Source: Sulfitobacter sediminilitoris
Lineage (GTDB): Bacteria; Pseudomonadota; Alphaproteobacteria; Rhodobacterales; Rhodobacteraceae
Reading direction: 5' to 3'
Length of the DNA stretch: 64,000 nucleotides
Assembly: GCF_010667575.1 (NCBI RefSeq)
Contig: NZ_JAABNT010000008.1
Span: forward strand, 124,001 to 188,000
Shown here: positions 32,791-42,039 of the stretch, in pieces
Layout: every line of letters starts with the position of its first letter
How positions within the stretch are numbered: the stretch's first letter is position 1
Notes under the pieces: generated by a model
What the model was told of the DNA's origin: nothing
Seen by the model: only the letters and a program-made list of their open reading frames with translations
The model's database searches: none
Program-made: the position numbers and the translations under genes

Positions 32791-34011
32791 TCAGGCAAAC
32801 AGATCATGCGCCAGTTCAAGGGCCTCGACCAATGTGTCGATTTCCCCTTTGGTATTGTATAGCCCCATTGAGGCACGGCAGGTGGCAGGCACCCCAAGGT
32901 GGTCCATCAACGGTCCTGCACAGTGCTGACCCGCCCGCACCGCGACGCCCTTTTTGTCCAAAATGGTTGATATGTCATGGGCATGGGCCGCACCGTCGAG
33001 CGTAAAGCTAAAGATCGCGGCTTTGTCCGGCATGGTCCCTTGCACCTGCAGCCAGTTCAGCCCGCCCAGTTTCGACACTGCATAATCGCGCAAATGGTCC
33101 TCGTGGGCAGCGATGTTGTCCATCCCAAGCCCCATCATGTACTCAAGCGCCACACCCAAACCGATGGTCTGAACGATGCCCGGTGTCCCTGCCTCGAATA
33201 TCATGGGCGGATCGTTATAGACGACCGCATCTTTCGATACTTCCTTGATCATGTCGCCACCGCCCATGAAGGGACGCATTTCCTTCATCCGGTCAGCCTT
33301 GATGTAAATCGCGCCTGACCCTGAAGGACCATAGAGCTTGTGACCGGTGATCGCATAGAAATCGCAATCCAGATCCTGTACGTCCACCGGCATGTGAACC
33401 GCCGCCTGAGAGCCATCAACCAGCACCGCCACGCCCTTTTCATGGGCAGCTTGGGCGATGGTTTTTACGTCCACCTTTGTTCCCAGCACATTTGACAGAT
33501 GTGTGATGGCAATCAGCTTGGTCCGCGGCGTGATCGCGTCAATCACCGCCTGCGGGTCCAGGGCCCCGGCGGCATCGACATCAACCCATTTCAACACAAC
33601 TCCCTGCCGTTCGCGCAGAAAGTGCCACGGGACGATATTTGCGTGATGCTCCATCACGCTGAGAATAATTTCATCGCCCGCTTCCATGCGCGGCATGGCC
33701 CAGCCGTAAGCAACCGTGTTGATGCCTTCCGTCGTGCCGGAATTAAAGACGATCTCGTCCTCGGACCCAGCGTTCAGGAATTTGGCGATTGTGCCGCGCA
33801 CCGCTTCGTATTTGTCGGTCGCAAGGTTCGACAGATAATGCAGGCCACGGTGCACATTGGCGTATTCATGACTGTAGGCCTGTGTGATTGCATCAATCAC
33901 CACCCGCGGCTTTTGCGCGGAGGCCCCATTGTCGAGATAGACCAGTGGCTTGCCGTTCACCTCGCGTGACAGGATCGGAAAATCCCGACGGATTTCTTCG
34001 ACATTCAACAT
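32791..34011 (-). CDS. sufS: Cysteine desulfurase SufS
   Basis: A group II, PLP-dependent cysteine desulfurase of 406 residues that supplies sulfur for Fe-S cluster assembly on SufBCD. Visible motifs: YLDNGASAQKPRVVID at the N-terminus, GTTEGINTVAYGW, EHHANIVPWH, the PLP lysine in TGHKLYGPSG, and the active cysteine in VRAGQHCAGPLM. The start at 34011 overlaps the upstream yip1 stop as TGATG; a 54-codon longer frame lies in that gene. It is the last gene of the suf operon here. The sufT/sufA-type genes that often follow in relatives are absent from this position. Confidence 0.96.
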   Translation of the reverse strand: MLNVEEIRRDFPILSREVNGKPLVYLDNGASAQKPRVVIDAITQAYSHEYANVHRGLHYLSNLATDKYEAVRGTIAKFLNAGSEDEIVFNSGTTEGINTVAYGWAMPRMEAGDEIILSVMEHHANIVPWHFLRERQGVVLKWVDVDAAGALDPQAVIDAITPRTKLIAITHLSNVLGTKVDVKTIAQAAHEKGVAVLVDGSQAAVHMPVDVQDLDCDFYAITGHKLYGPSGSGAIYIKADRMKEMRPFMGGGDMIKEVSKDAVVYNDPPMIFEAGTPGIVQTIGLGVALEYMMGLGMDNIAAHEDHLRDYAVSKLGGLNWLQVQGTMPDKAAIFSFTLDGAAHAHDISTILDKKGVAVRAGQHCAGPLMDHLGVPATCRASMGLYNTKGEIDTLVEALELAHDLFA

Positions 34012-34592
34012 CAGCTCATCACTCCTTGGGCCAAGCCCCCGATCAACGCCATCAATATACCGAGACCCAAGACAAGCCCGACAAATGCTATCAGCAGCAC
34101 CGCAACCGCATGCCAGGCCGACGGCAGATGTAGCGCCGTGGCCAGAAAATTCAAAAATACCCAGATGCCCCAAATCGCGACTGCGAAAGACGCCAGGGCA
34201 CCTAGCGGGGGGATCAGGAAAGACAACACGATTACCGCAGCCTGTGCCGCCGCACGCAAAACCTGAAACCAGACAACCAAGGCCAACACGTCCATCAACG
34301 TGCCCTGCCCGCCAATTGCCAGACCCGCCCAGTACATCGCATGAACATAGACAACTGTCAGGCCGACGATCAGAATGAAAAGAGCCAACGGTCGGTCAAA
34401 ATATCCCGGCAGCGGTATTGAAGGGCCGGAAACTTCAACCACAAGAAGCAACAGAAAAGTGTTGACCACGGCAACCAGACCAAGTGCGGTCCAAAGCACA
34501 TCGCGGCCAAGGTTCAGCCCCATGATTGTCTCAGCCGCCCGGCGCGGATCGCGCAGGCTGGTTCGCGCTAACGGCAGCAATTCAGCTTCCAT
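34011..34592 (-). CDS. YIP1-family membrane protein in the suf operon (second copy)
   Basis: A 193-residue integral membrane protein with about five hydrophobic spans, starting MEAELLPLARTSLRDPRRAAETIMG. The N-terminal RDPRRAAETI segment and the span order fit YIP1-domain proteins of Rhodobacteraceae. The function is unknown. It overlaps both neighbours by single-base TGATG junctions, so it is tightly coupled to sufS and to the first YIP1-like gene. Membrane proteins are not part of the known Suf machine. Confidence 0.75.
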   Translation of the reverse strand: MEAELLPLARTSLRDPRRAAETIMGLNLGRDVLWTALGLVAVVNTFLLLLVVEVSGPSIPLPGYFDRPLALFILIVGLTVVYVHAMYWAGLAIGGQGTLMDVLALVVWFQVLRAAAQAAVIVLSFLIPPLGALASFAVAIWGIWVFLNFLATALHLPSAWHAVAVLLIAFVGLVLGLGILMALIGGLAQGVMS

Positions 34593-35077
34593 CACGCGGC
34601 CTCTCTGCCTGCCGCGATCAGGCCAGAGACCCAAAACCACGTGAACGCCGCAAACCACAGCACACCGACCAGCGTCATTTCGATACCCGGACCGACAAAG
34701 CCAGCGGTCAATCCCCATAGCAGCATCAACGGACAGGACGCCAGCAGTGCCCAGAACAGCGCCATACGTGCGCCGTAGCCCGTGAGCTTGGCACGAAAAA
34801 TCCGTGCTACCCCCGCAGTCAGACCAGCGATCACATACAGCAGCAAGGGCGCGATAAAGAGCCATGCCATAAGCGAGGCTCCGAGAAGCATCTGAAGCTC
34901 TTGACCGGTTTCAAATGCCTCCCGGGCCAAACGTGGTGTCTGTGCGACGAACACCATCAGACAGCCGATCATTAGGTAGATCAGCGCACGGTCCTCACGG
35001 ACGCCTCGGTCAAGCATCCGGCGCATGACTTTGCCCGGCCCCCGGTAGGTGGCTATGATATCCTGCGTTGCTGCCAT
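34592..35077 (-). CDS. YIP1-family membrane protein in the suf operon (first copy)
   Basis: A 161-residue membrane protein with about four hydrophobic spans (for example LIYLMIGCLMVFVA, MAWLFIAPLLLYVIAG and LFWALLASCPLMLLWGL). I chose the ATG at 35077 (MAATQDIIATYRGPGKVMRR), one base after the sufD stop; an upstream TTG at 35110 adds 11 residues. The N-terminal GPGKVMRRMLDRGVREDRAL is cytoplasmic and basic. It pairs with the following YIP1-like gene. The role in or near Fe-S assembly is not known to me. Confidence 0.75.
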   Translation of the reverse strand: MAATQDIIATYRGPGKVMRRMLDRGVREDRALIYLMIGCLMVFVAQTPRLAREAFETGQELQMLLGASLMAWLFIAPLLLYVIAGLTAGVARIFRAKLTGYGARMALFWALLASCPLMLLWGLTAGFVGPGIEMTLVGVLWFAAFTWFWVSGLIAAGREAA

Positions 35078-35078
35078 C

Positions 35079-36362
35079 CTAGCCGCGCCGACGAGCAAGC
35101 CAGGATTCAAGGCGGGCCATCATCTCTTCCTTGAGTGTCTCAGAATCGATCTCATCGACCGCCTCGGCAAGGAACGAAAGTGTCAGCATGTCCGTTGCAA
35201 CGCCTTTCGGAACCCCCCGAGCCCTCAGATAAAACAAAGCGTCCTCATCAATTGCACCGGAGGTGGAGCCGTGCGAACACGCCACGTCGTCGGCGTAAAT
35301 CTCAAGCTCGGGTTTGGCGAGGAACTGGCTGCCGTCATCCAGCAAAAGCGACTGGCTGATCTGATAGCCATCCGTCTTCTGGGCACCCTCCTTGACGAGG
35401 ATCTTGCCCTGGAAAACGCCTGTCGCCCCATTGCGCAGCACCTTCTTGAACACCTGACGGCTTTCGCAGTTTACCGCATCATGGGTGATAAAAACCGTAT
35501 CATCGTGATGAAATTCACCGTCCCCGACGCAGGCACCGGCAATATGCGCTGACGCATTGTCACCCGTAATCTCGATCACGGCTTCATTTCGGGTCAGTTG
35601 CCCGTTTACTGTCAGCGTGAAGGACTTGAACTGCGACTCCGTCCCAAGGCGGGCAAATATATGCGTGGCCGCCCGGCGCTCATGATCACGCCCCTGGGCG
35701 CGGACATGGTGGAAGGACGCACCATCCGCGATGTCGATCTCCATCACTTTGTTAAACCGTGCAGCGGCCGGGCCATTCTCAAGGACCGTCAGATCAGCAC
35801 CTGCATCAAGCTTAATGCAGTGATGCAAGAACGCATCGGAAGTGTCTGACATATGGCGATAAATCAGGCTGACTGGTTTGCTGGTCTTGCCTGTAACATG
35901 GATCAGAACACCATCTGTTGCACAAGCCGTGTTCAGCGCGGCCAAAGGGCGGTCTACCGGCGTCTGGCCGCTTTTCTCGAGCGTGCCATAAAGGTCGCGC
36001 GCCCAATGCAGATCGCTGTCAGAGGTTGCCAGCCGCTCAATGCTGACCCCTTCCATGCTCAGATCGTCAGAAGCTTCCGCGTCAAAGACGCCGTCCACGA
36101 ACACGATCTTGAGCCGTTCGATGCCATCAAAGAGTGGCGCTTCATCGTTGTGAAGGACTGCCGCCGGGATCGCATCGGTTTGCGTCAGGCTGTCAGGGCG
36201 CGTGTATTTCCAATACTCGTCGCGTCGGTCGGGCAATCCCATCGCCCGCAACCGTGCCAGCGCATCTCCGCGCGCGGCCTTGGACCAGCCTTTGGTCGCG
36301 GGCATGGGATGTGCCGCGATCATTGCTTCGGTCGAGTTCATCTTTTCTGCAGGTGCCGCCAT
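35079..36362 (-). CDS. sufD: Fe-S cluster scaffold subunit SufD
   Basis: A 427-residue SufB/SufD-family protein, partner of SufB and SufC in the cytoplasmic scaffold complex. The N-terminal part has RLRAMGLPDRRDEYWKYTRP, typical of SufD. The beta-helix core shows ITGDNASAHIAGACVGDG, and the C-terminal part has ACSHGSTSGAIDEDALFYLR, where the conserved Cys-His pair sits. The start at 36362 overlaps the sufC stop (TGATG); the GTG three bases upstream is unlikely. Confidence 0.95.
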   Translation of the reverse strand: MAAPAEKMNSTEAMIAAHPMPATKGWSKAARGDALARLRAMGLPDRRDEYWKYTRPDSLTQTDAIPAAVLHNDEAPLFDGIERLKIVFVDGVFDAEASDDLSMEGVSIERLATSDSDLHWARDLYGTLEKSGQTPVDRPLAALNTACATDGVLIHVTGKTSKPVSLIYRHMSDTSDAFLHHCIKLDAGADLTVLENGPAAARFNKVMEIDIADGASFHHVRAQGRDHERRAATHIFARLGTESQFKSFTLTVNGQLTRNEAVIEITGDNASAHIAGACVGDGEFHHDDTVFITHDAVNCESRQVFKKVLRNGATGVFQGKILVKEGAQKTDGYQISQSLLLDDGSQFLAKPELEIYADDVACSHGSTSGAIDEDALFYLRARGVPKGVATDMLTLSFLAEAVDEIDSETLKEEMMARLESWLARRRG

Positions 36363-37117
36363 CACGCCACCTCGGCGAGGATATCAGCGTAGCCATTGTT
36401 TTCGACTTCAAGCGCAAGCTCTGGTCCGCCGGTTTTGACGATACGGCCATCGGCCATGATATGCACGACGTCCGGTTTGATGTGATCAAGCAAACGCTGG
36501 TAGTGCGTGATCACCAGAAATCCGCGCCCTTCGCTGCGCAACGCGTTAACGCCCTCGGCCACCAGCTTCATCGCGTCAACGTCAAGGCCGGAGTCCGTCT
36601 CGTCCAGAATGCACATCTTGGGCTCAAGCATCGCCATTTGCAGGATTTCGTTGCGCTTTTTCTCGCCGCCGGAAAAGCCCATGTTCACAGGCCGCTTCAA
36701 CATGTCGGCATCGATCTTCAGGTCTTTGGCCTTGGCCCGCACGACCTTGAGGAACTCCGCCGCCGACATTTCCTCTTCGCCCCGCGCCTTGCGCTGCGCG
36801 TTCACGGCCGTCCGCAGGAACGTCATGTTGCCCACACCGGGAATCTCGACAGGATACTGGAACGCCAGGAACAGGCCCGCTGCCGCGCGCTCTTCGGGTT
36901 CCATATCCAGCAGATCTTCGCCCTCAAGCGTGGCGGAGCCTTCTGTCACCTCGTAGCCGTCCTTGCCGGACAGCACGTAAGACAACGTGGACTTGCCAGA
37001 GCCGTTTGGCCCCATGATCGCATGCACCTTGCCAGCCTCAACCTCGAGGTTGACGCCTTTGAGGATCTGCTTGTCCTCTTCTTCCAGTTTAACGTTCAGG
37101 TTCTTGATGCTCAGCAT
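36362..37117 (-). CDS. sufC: Fe-S assembly ATPase SufC
   Basis: A 251-residue ABC-type ATPase that powers the SufBCD scaffold. Walker A is GPNGSGKST, the signature region is GFSGGEKKRNEILQ and Walker B is MCILDETDSGLDVDA, with the SufC-typical ETDSGLD. A clear AAGGAG ribosome site precedes the ATG at 37117. A longer frame upstream has no such support. It is cytoplasmic and not a transporter despite the ABC fold. The 53-base gap before it is the largest in the operon. Confidence 0.96.
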   Translation of the reverse strand: MLSIKNLNVKLEEEDKQILKGVNLEVEAGKVHAIMGPNGSGKSTLSYVLSGKDGYEVTEGSATLEGEDLLDMEPEERAAAGLFLAFQYPVEIPGVGNMTFLRTAVNAQRKARGEEEMSAAEFLKVVRAKAKDLKIDADMLKRPVNMGFSGGEKKRNEILQMAMLEPKMCILDETDSGLDVDAMKLVAEGVNALRSEGRGFLVITHYQRLLDHIKPDVVHIMADGRIVKTGGPELALEVENNGYADILAEVA

Positions 37118-37170
37118 GTTTTGTCTCCTTGGCGCCCCGTACGGGCAGTTATGTTCGGTTCGCGTTTGTA

Positions 37171-38088
37171 TCAGCCGGGTTTGCGCAGCCATTTCGGCAG
37201 GCTGTTGAAAAAATTCTTTGAAGCGTCCTCTGGCAGGACGCCGCGTGTAGTCAGGTGGTCAAGGCAATAGATCGTCAGATCGAGAGAGTCGAAGACACCT
37301 GCCGCCGCGATGGCAAGCTGTTTGACCTGATCGTCGCTCCAGTTATCCATCTGTCGCGGATCGCGGATATAGACAGCATCGCCGTCCACCAGTTGGTTTC
37401 GGAACGCCGTATGGCGCATCTTGTCCTTGTGAGACGTGCCCAGCGACATCGCCTTAGGCTCGACCAGCTTGTGCAGGATGAATCCCTGGTCGCGCAATTC
37501 GTGATCAACATCCGACCACATTGGTTCATCCACGTAGATCTGGGCAAACCGCAATTCAGGCATGATAGCTACAGCTTCGCTCAGCCTCTGACTCCCGGTG
37601 CGCAGAACGTCCAGTTCCCCACCCTGTATGTCCATCTTCAGCAGGTCCGGCGGCGGCAGTTCATCCTCGGGAATATCGTCAAGGCTGATCAAGTCCAGCG
37701 CAACTCCTTCACGCTGCCTGCCATACCAGCCGTGCCGTCCCAGATAGCTGACTGACGCTTCATCCACTTTGAAAAGCGACCCCATGCCGGTTGCCTGATG
37801 CGGATAGAAGGTGCCAGGCCCTGACTTGCCCACAGCCCTCTGCACAAAATGCGTGCCCGGCCGGCCCGTTTTTTCCAGTGCCGCAAAGGCGTCATCGTCA
37901 GGCTCGAACCCCCAGACCTCGCAGGCCTGCATATCCAGCAATTGCTGATAGGCAGGTACGTTGACAGGATTTGCGCCGACATCGGCAATGCGCAAGGGAC
38001 GCACCGGCGACAGCAGGTCGCGCAGGTGCGTCACCCGGCCCTTCACACCCCTCAAGGAGGTGCGTCCGATGTCATCCGCGTCTTTCAT
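37171..38088 (-). CDS. FkbM-family SAM-dependent methyltransferase in the suf operon
   Basis: A 305-residue methyltransferase-like protein. The SAM-binding motif appears as IADVGANPVNVPAY near residues 33-46, followed by WGFEPDDDAF and LLKMDIQGGELDVL, the FkbM signature. FkbM enzymes usually O-methylate sugars or small molecules. The gene lies between sufB (2 bases away) and sufC, where many relatives have a small hypothetical gene. Substrate is unknown; co-transcription with suf genes is clear from spacing. Confidence 0.85.
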   Translation of the reverse strand: MKDADDIGRTSLRGVKGRVTHLRDLLSPVRPLRIADVGANPVNVPAYQQLLDMQACEVWGFEPDDDAFAALEKTGRPGTHFVQRAVGKSGPGTFYPHQATGMGSLFKVDEASVSYLGRHGWYGRQREGVALDLISLDDIPEDELPPPDLLKMDIQGGELDVLRTGSQRLSEAVAIMPELRFAQIYVDEPMWSDVDHELRDQGFILHKLVEPKAMSLGTSHKDKMRHTAFRNQLVDGDAVYIRDPRQMDNWSDDQVKQLAIAAAGVFDSLDLTIYCLDHLTTRGVLPEDASKNFFNSLPKWLRKPG

Positions 38089-38090
38089 GG

Positions 38091-39626
38091 TTATCCCACG
38101 GACCCTTCCAGAGAGATCGCCACCAGCGCCTGCGCTTCCATGGCGAATTCCATCGGCAGCGCCTGCAGCACGTCCTTGCAGAACCCGTTCACAACCAGTG
38201 CCACGGCCTCTTCCTCGTCCATCCCACGCGAGCGGCAGTAGAACATCTGGTCATCGTCCACTTTCGAAGTGGTCGCCTCATGCTCTACCCGGGAAGAGCT
38301 GTTCTTGACCTCGATGTAGGGCACCGTATGCGCCCCGCATTTGTCGCCAATCAACAGGCTGTCGCACTGGGTATAGTTGCGCGATTCCTTGGCCTTGGGG
38401 TGCATCGACACCAGACCGCGATAGGTGTTCTGCGCCCGGCCCGCGCTGATGCCCTTGGACACGATGCGCGACTTGGTGCGCTTGCCCAGATGGATCATCT
38501 TGGTGCCGGTATCGGCCTGCTGCATGTTGTTGGCGATCGCGATGGAGTAGAACTCGCCCTGTGAATCGTCCCCGCGCAGGATGCAGCTTGGATACTTCCA
38601 CGTCACGGCAGACCCGGTTTCGACCTGTGTCCACATCACCTTGGCGCGGTCGCCCCGGCAATCGGCGCGCTTGGTCACGAAGTTATAGATTCCGCCCTTG
38701 CCGTTCTCGTCACCGGGATACCAGTTCTGAACGGTGGAATACTTCACCTCCGCATCTTCCTCGATGATGATCTCCACGACTGCCGCGTGAAGCTGGCTTT
38801 CATCGCGCTGAGGCGCTGTGCAGCCCTCAAGATAGGATACGTAGGAGCCCTTGTCGGCAATGATCAGCGTCCGCTCGAACTGGCCGGTGTTCTCGGCATT
38901 GATGCGGAAATAGGTGGACAGCTCCATCGGGCAGCGCACGCCCGGTGGCACGTAGACAAACGAACCGTCGGAAAAGACCGCAGAGTTCAGCGTGGCATAG
39001 AAGTTGTCGGACACCGGAACGACCGACCCTAGATACTTCTTCACCAGTTCAGGATGCTCCTTGATAGCCTCGGAGATTGAGCAAAAGATCACGCCTGCCT
39101 TCTTGAGCTCGGCCTGAAAGGTCGTGCCAACGGAAACGGAATCAAACACCGCATCAACGGCCACTTTTCGGCCCTCGGCGGGCGCATCCTCTGCCCCTTC
39201 GACACCTGCAAGGATCATCTGCTCTTTCAACGGAATGCCCAGCTTGTCATAGGTGGCCAAAAGTTTTGGGTCGACGTCATCAAGCGACTTCGGCTTGACT
39301 GCCATGCTTTTGGGCCGGGCATAGTAATACTGGTCCTGAAAATCGATCTCAGGATAATCCACCATCGCCCAATCCGGCTCTTTCTTGGTCAGCCAGCGCT
39401 CGTATGCTTCCAGACGCCAGTCTGTCATCCACTGAGGCTCTTCATTCTTTTCCGAGATCAGGCGCACGATGTCGGGGGAAAGCCCCTTGGGCGCATATTC
39501 CATCTCGATATCGGTGGACCAGCCGTATTTGTACTTGCCGCCCACTTCACGCACGGCATCAACGGTCTCCTGATCGACGCCCTCTTTGACGTTTTCGCCT
39601 TCTTTCACGATGACATTATCCAACAT
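38091..39626 (-). CDS. sufB: Fe-S cluster scaffold subunit SufB
   Basis: A 511-residue scaffold protein on which clusters are built, with SufC and SufD. Visible features: an N-terminal [58 protein letters not shown], and the C-terminal [20 protein letters not shown] with catalytic cysteines, then EHEATTSKV. Length is within the usual 470-510. An AAAGGGACCTGG ribosome site precedes the ATG. The gene begins 26 bases after the iscS-like gene. Confidence 0.97.
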   Translation of the reverse strand: MLDNVIVKEGENVKEGVDQETVDAVREVGGKYKYGWSTDIEMEYAPKGLSPDIVRLISEKNEEPQWMTDWRLEAYERWLTKKEPDWAMVDYPEIDFQDQYYYARPKSMAVKPKSLDDVDPKLLATYDKLGIPLKEQMILAGVEGAEDAPAEGRKVAVDAVFDSVSVGTTFQAELKKAGVIFCSISEAIKEHPELVKKYLGSVVPVSDNFYATLNSAVFSDGSFVYVPPGVRCPMELSTYFRINAENTGQFERTLIIADKGSYVSYLEGCTAPQRDESQLHAAVVEIIIEEDAEVKYSTVQNWYPGDENGKGGIYNFVTKRADCRGDRAKVMWTQVETGSAVTWKYPSCILRGDDSQGEFYSIAIANNMQQADTGTKMIHLGKRTKSRIVSKGISAGRAQNTYRGLVSMHPKAKESRNYTQCDSLLIGDKCGAHTVPYIEVKNSSSRVEHEATTSKVDDDQMFYCRSRGMDEEEAVALVVNGFCKDVLQALPMEFAMEAQALVAISLEGSVG

Positions 39627-39652
39627 CCAGGTCCCTTTTTCCGTGAGCGCCG

Positions 39653-40759
39653 TCAGGCCGCCCGTTGTTCGTGTCTGTCACGTTTTGCCAGCCATGCATC
39701 CGCAAAGCGCAAAACGTCGTCTCTTGTTGTCTCCAGCCCCAGCGAAACGCGGATCGCGCAGGACGCCTCACTTTCGCCAAAGCCCATCGCCCGCAAAACA
39801 GTGCTGGCCTTGACCTTGCCGCTGGAACAGGCAGATCCTGCGGAAATCGCAAACCCTGCCAGATCCATCTGCATCACCTGCGTCTCACCCTTCCAGCCAT
39901 CCGCTATGATGCAGGAGGTGTTGGGCAAGCGCAGCGAGTCTTTCCCGACAAAAATAGTCTTCTTTTCGTGAGCCTCAAGTGAGTTTTCTAGAATATTTCT
40001 AAGTTCGGCAATCTCTTCCCATCGCCCTGCCGCGACGTCGCCCGCTGCGGCCTCTGCCGCCGCGCCGAAACCGGCTATTCCGATCACGTTCTCGGTGCCG
40101 GACCTGCGGTTCATTTCCTGTCCGCCGCCACGCAAAATTGGCTCAGGATCCTCCGAGGTGAAGTTGATGAAGGCCCCCACGCCTTTGGGGCCGCCCAGCT
40201 TGTGCGCGGACAGGATGGCGTAGGCCGGATTGGTTTCAGCGAAACGGATCGGTACTTTGCCCGCTATTTGCGTGATATCGCAGATGATCGTCTGTTCAGG
40301 CGTGACTGGCGCTGCAACTGATCCGCCCGGCAGCATGACGCCGGTTTCGCTGTTGGCCGCAGAGACTGCAAGCAGTGCGGGTGCATCCGTCAGCGCCGCG
40401 AAGCCTGCCTTGTCAAAACACCCATTCCGGTCAAACAGCGAAGGCAGATCCAGATCGGTCCAGACCCTCAGACAATCATGTTCTGTCGGCAGCGCTGCAA
40501 AACGCCCGCCATGACGCGCCTTTTGTGCCACTGCCAATGCGGCGGCCTCGGTGGCGCTTGAGGTGAAAATCACCTGGCCCCGCGTGCAGCCGACCAGTGC
40601 CGCAACCTGACCACGCGCCTTTTCGATCACCGCCTTTGCAGCGCGCCCTTCTGCATGAACTGATGACGGATTGCCCACCTCATCCATCGCCGCCAGCATC
40701 ACCGTGCGGGCTTCGGGCCGCAAAGGGGTCGTCGCATTGTGATCAAGGTACGTTCTCAC
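39653..40759 (-). CDS. Cysteine desulfurase, IscS/NifS group
   Basis: A 368-residue group I cysteine desulfurase: [15 protein letters not shown] at the N-terminus, the PLP lysine in [26 protein letters not shown], and the active-site cysteine in the flexible loop [11 protein letters not shown]. It is shorter than E. coli IscS (404). The start is a GTG that overlaps the iscR stop as GTGA. The operon therefore encodes two desulfurases, this one and SufS. It may serve other sulfur acceptors such as tRNA or molybdopterin; this is inference. Confidence 0.92.
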   Translation of the reverse strand: MRTYLDHNATTPLRPEARTVMLAAMDEVGNPSSVHAEGRAAKAVIEKARGQVAALVGCTRGQVIFTSSATEAAALAVAQKARHGGRFAALPTEHDCLRVWTDLDLPSLFDRNGCFDKAGFAALTDAPALLAVSAANSETGVMLPGGSVAAPVTPEQTIICDITQIAGKVPIRFAETNPAYAILSAHKLGGPKGVGAFINFTSEDPEPILRGGGQEMNRRSGTENVIGIAGFGAAAEAAAGDVAAGRWEEIAELRNILENSLEAHEKKTIFVGKDSLRLPNTSCIIADGWKGETQVMQMDLAGFAISAGSACSSGKVKASTVLRAMGFGESEASCAIRVSLGLETTRDDVLRFADAWLAKRDRHEQRAA

Positions 40760-41217
40760 GCGTCGTCTACCACGTCAAAAAGGCTGGGCACCGCAGGACA
40801 GGGGGCGAGTTCGTTTGAAATCACGTCTGACAGCCGTGTTTGGTGCAGGAAAACATAGACATGCGCGCTCAGCCCCTCCCACAGTCGATTGGTCAGGGAT
40901 TGTGCGCGGCTTCCTGACAGGCCGCCGGATGCCCCTGCCCCCTTGTGCATCGCATCCACCTTCTCATCAACAGCGGCAAGAATGTCGACAACCCTGATTT
41001 CTGACGCAGGCCGCGCCAGACGGTAACCGCCGCCGGGTCCCCGGACCGAAGCCACGAGATCCGCGCGGCGCAATTTGACGAACAATTGCTCAAGGTAGGG
41101 CAAGGAAATTGACTGACGTTCCGCAATATCACCAAGAGAGACCAGACCGTCGCCCGGTTGCAATGCGATGTCGGCCAAAGCGACCATGGCATAGCGTCCC
41201 TTGGTTGACAGCTTCAT
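40756..41217 (-). CDS. iscR: IscR-like Rrf2-family regulator, single cysteine
   Basis: A 153-residue winged-helix regulator beginning MKLSTKGRYAMVALADIAL, with the recognition region SLPYLEQLFVKLRRADLV and the wing SVRGPGGGYRLARP. It leads the suf operon and is expected to control it. E. coli IscR holds a 2Fe-2S cluster with three cysteines at about 92-104. Here that segment (KGAGASGGLSGSRAQ) has none, and the only cysteine is C140. Rhodobacter IscR is known to lack the triad as well, with one cysteine and an atypical cluster. A longer start at 41346 overlaps the promoter palindrome and is rejected. Confidence 0.92.
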   Translation of the reverse strand: MKLSTKGRYAMVALADIALQPGDGLVSLGDIAERQSISLPYLEQLFVKLRRADLVASVRGPGGGYRLARPASEIRVVDILAAVDEKVDAMHKGAGASGGLSGSRAQSLTNRLWEGLSAHVYVFLHQTRLSDVISNELAPCPAVPSLFDVVDDA

Positions 41218-41309
41218 CGCCGGTTCCTTTATATTGCCTGCTTCAATTGACGTAGGCAGTTGTTGCGCATACATGAAAATGTGAACCGCATCGCTTTGCG
41301 GACCATAAC

Positions 41310-41324
41310 TTAGAACCGTTCTAA
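41310..41324. promoter_or_regulatory. Irr/ICE-like iron-responsive palindrome upstream of iscR-suf
   Basis: TTAGAAC-C-GTTCTAA is a perfect 7-1-7 inverted repeat 93 bases before iscR and 62 bases before the divergent hydrolase gene. It resembles the alphaproteobacterial Irr box (iron control element, TTTAGAA...TTCTAAA type). Iron-dependent Irr control of suf genes is known in this class. Matched by eye only. Confidence 0.6.
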
Positions 41325-41385
41325 AGTATCCGACCGAATACGTCAACTATTCGTGCCGCTTTGGAACCACCAAGCAAGGACACCC

Positions 41386-42039
41386 ATGCCAGAGGTCATT
41401 TTCCCCGGACCAGAAGGCCGCCTCGAAGGCCGCTACCACCCTCAGAAAGAACGCGATGCGCCGATTGCCATCGTGCTACACCCGCATCCGCAGTTCGGCG
41501 GGACGATGAACCACAAGGTCGTCTACAACCTGCATTACGCCTTTTACAACATGGGTTTCACCGTTTTGCGGTTTAACTTCCGTGGCGTTGGGCGCAGCCA
41601 GGGCGAATACGATCAGGGCATCGGTGAGCTGAGCGATGCTGCATCGGCTCTCGATTACCTGCAATCGATGAACAACAACTCCAAGCATTGCTGGGTTGCG
41701 GGGTTCTCTTTTGGTGCGTGGATCGGCATGCAGCTTCTGATGCGCAGGCCAGAAATCACCGGTTTCATCTCTGTCTCGCCTCCGGCGAACATGTATGACT
41801 TCAGCTTTCTGGCCCCCTGCCCGGCTTCCGGCCTGATCATCAACGGCACCGCCGACCGGGTCGCGCCGCCTGCGGACACGGTAAATCTGGTGAACAAGCT
41901 GCATGAGCAGAAAGGCATCACCATCACCCATCAGGAGGTTGAAGGTGCCGGACACTTCTTTGAAGAGCCGCACATGGATACGCTGATCACCTCGACCACC
42001 GATTACGTCAAGCGGCGCCTGACGGAGACGTCGCGCTGA
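41386..42039 (+). CDS. Alpha/beta hydrolase (dienelactone-hydrolase-like)
   Basis: A 217-residue cytoplasmic serine hydrolase. The nucleophile motif GFSFG (S108), an acid residue in INGTADRVAPP (D157) and the histidine in EGAGHFFEE (H190) form a complete triad. The N-terminal LHPHPQFGGTMNHKV and FNFRGVGRSQGEYDQG are typical of a widespread bacterial subgroup of unknown substrate. The start has an AAGGA site 7 bases away; the longer start at 41353 lacks one. Divergent from iscR, and its stop overlaps the next start by one base. Confidence 0.88.
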   Translation: MPEVIFPGPEGRLEGRYHPQKERDAPIAIVLHPHPQFGGTMNHKVVYNLHYAFYNMGFTVLRFNFRGVGRSQGEYDQGIGELSDAASALDYLQSMNNNSKHCWVAGFSFGAWIGMQLLMRRPEITGFISVSPPANMYDFSFLAPCPASGLIINGTADRVAPPADTVNLVNKLHEQKGITITHQEVEGAGHFFEEPHMDTLITSTTDYVKRRLTETSR

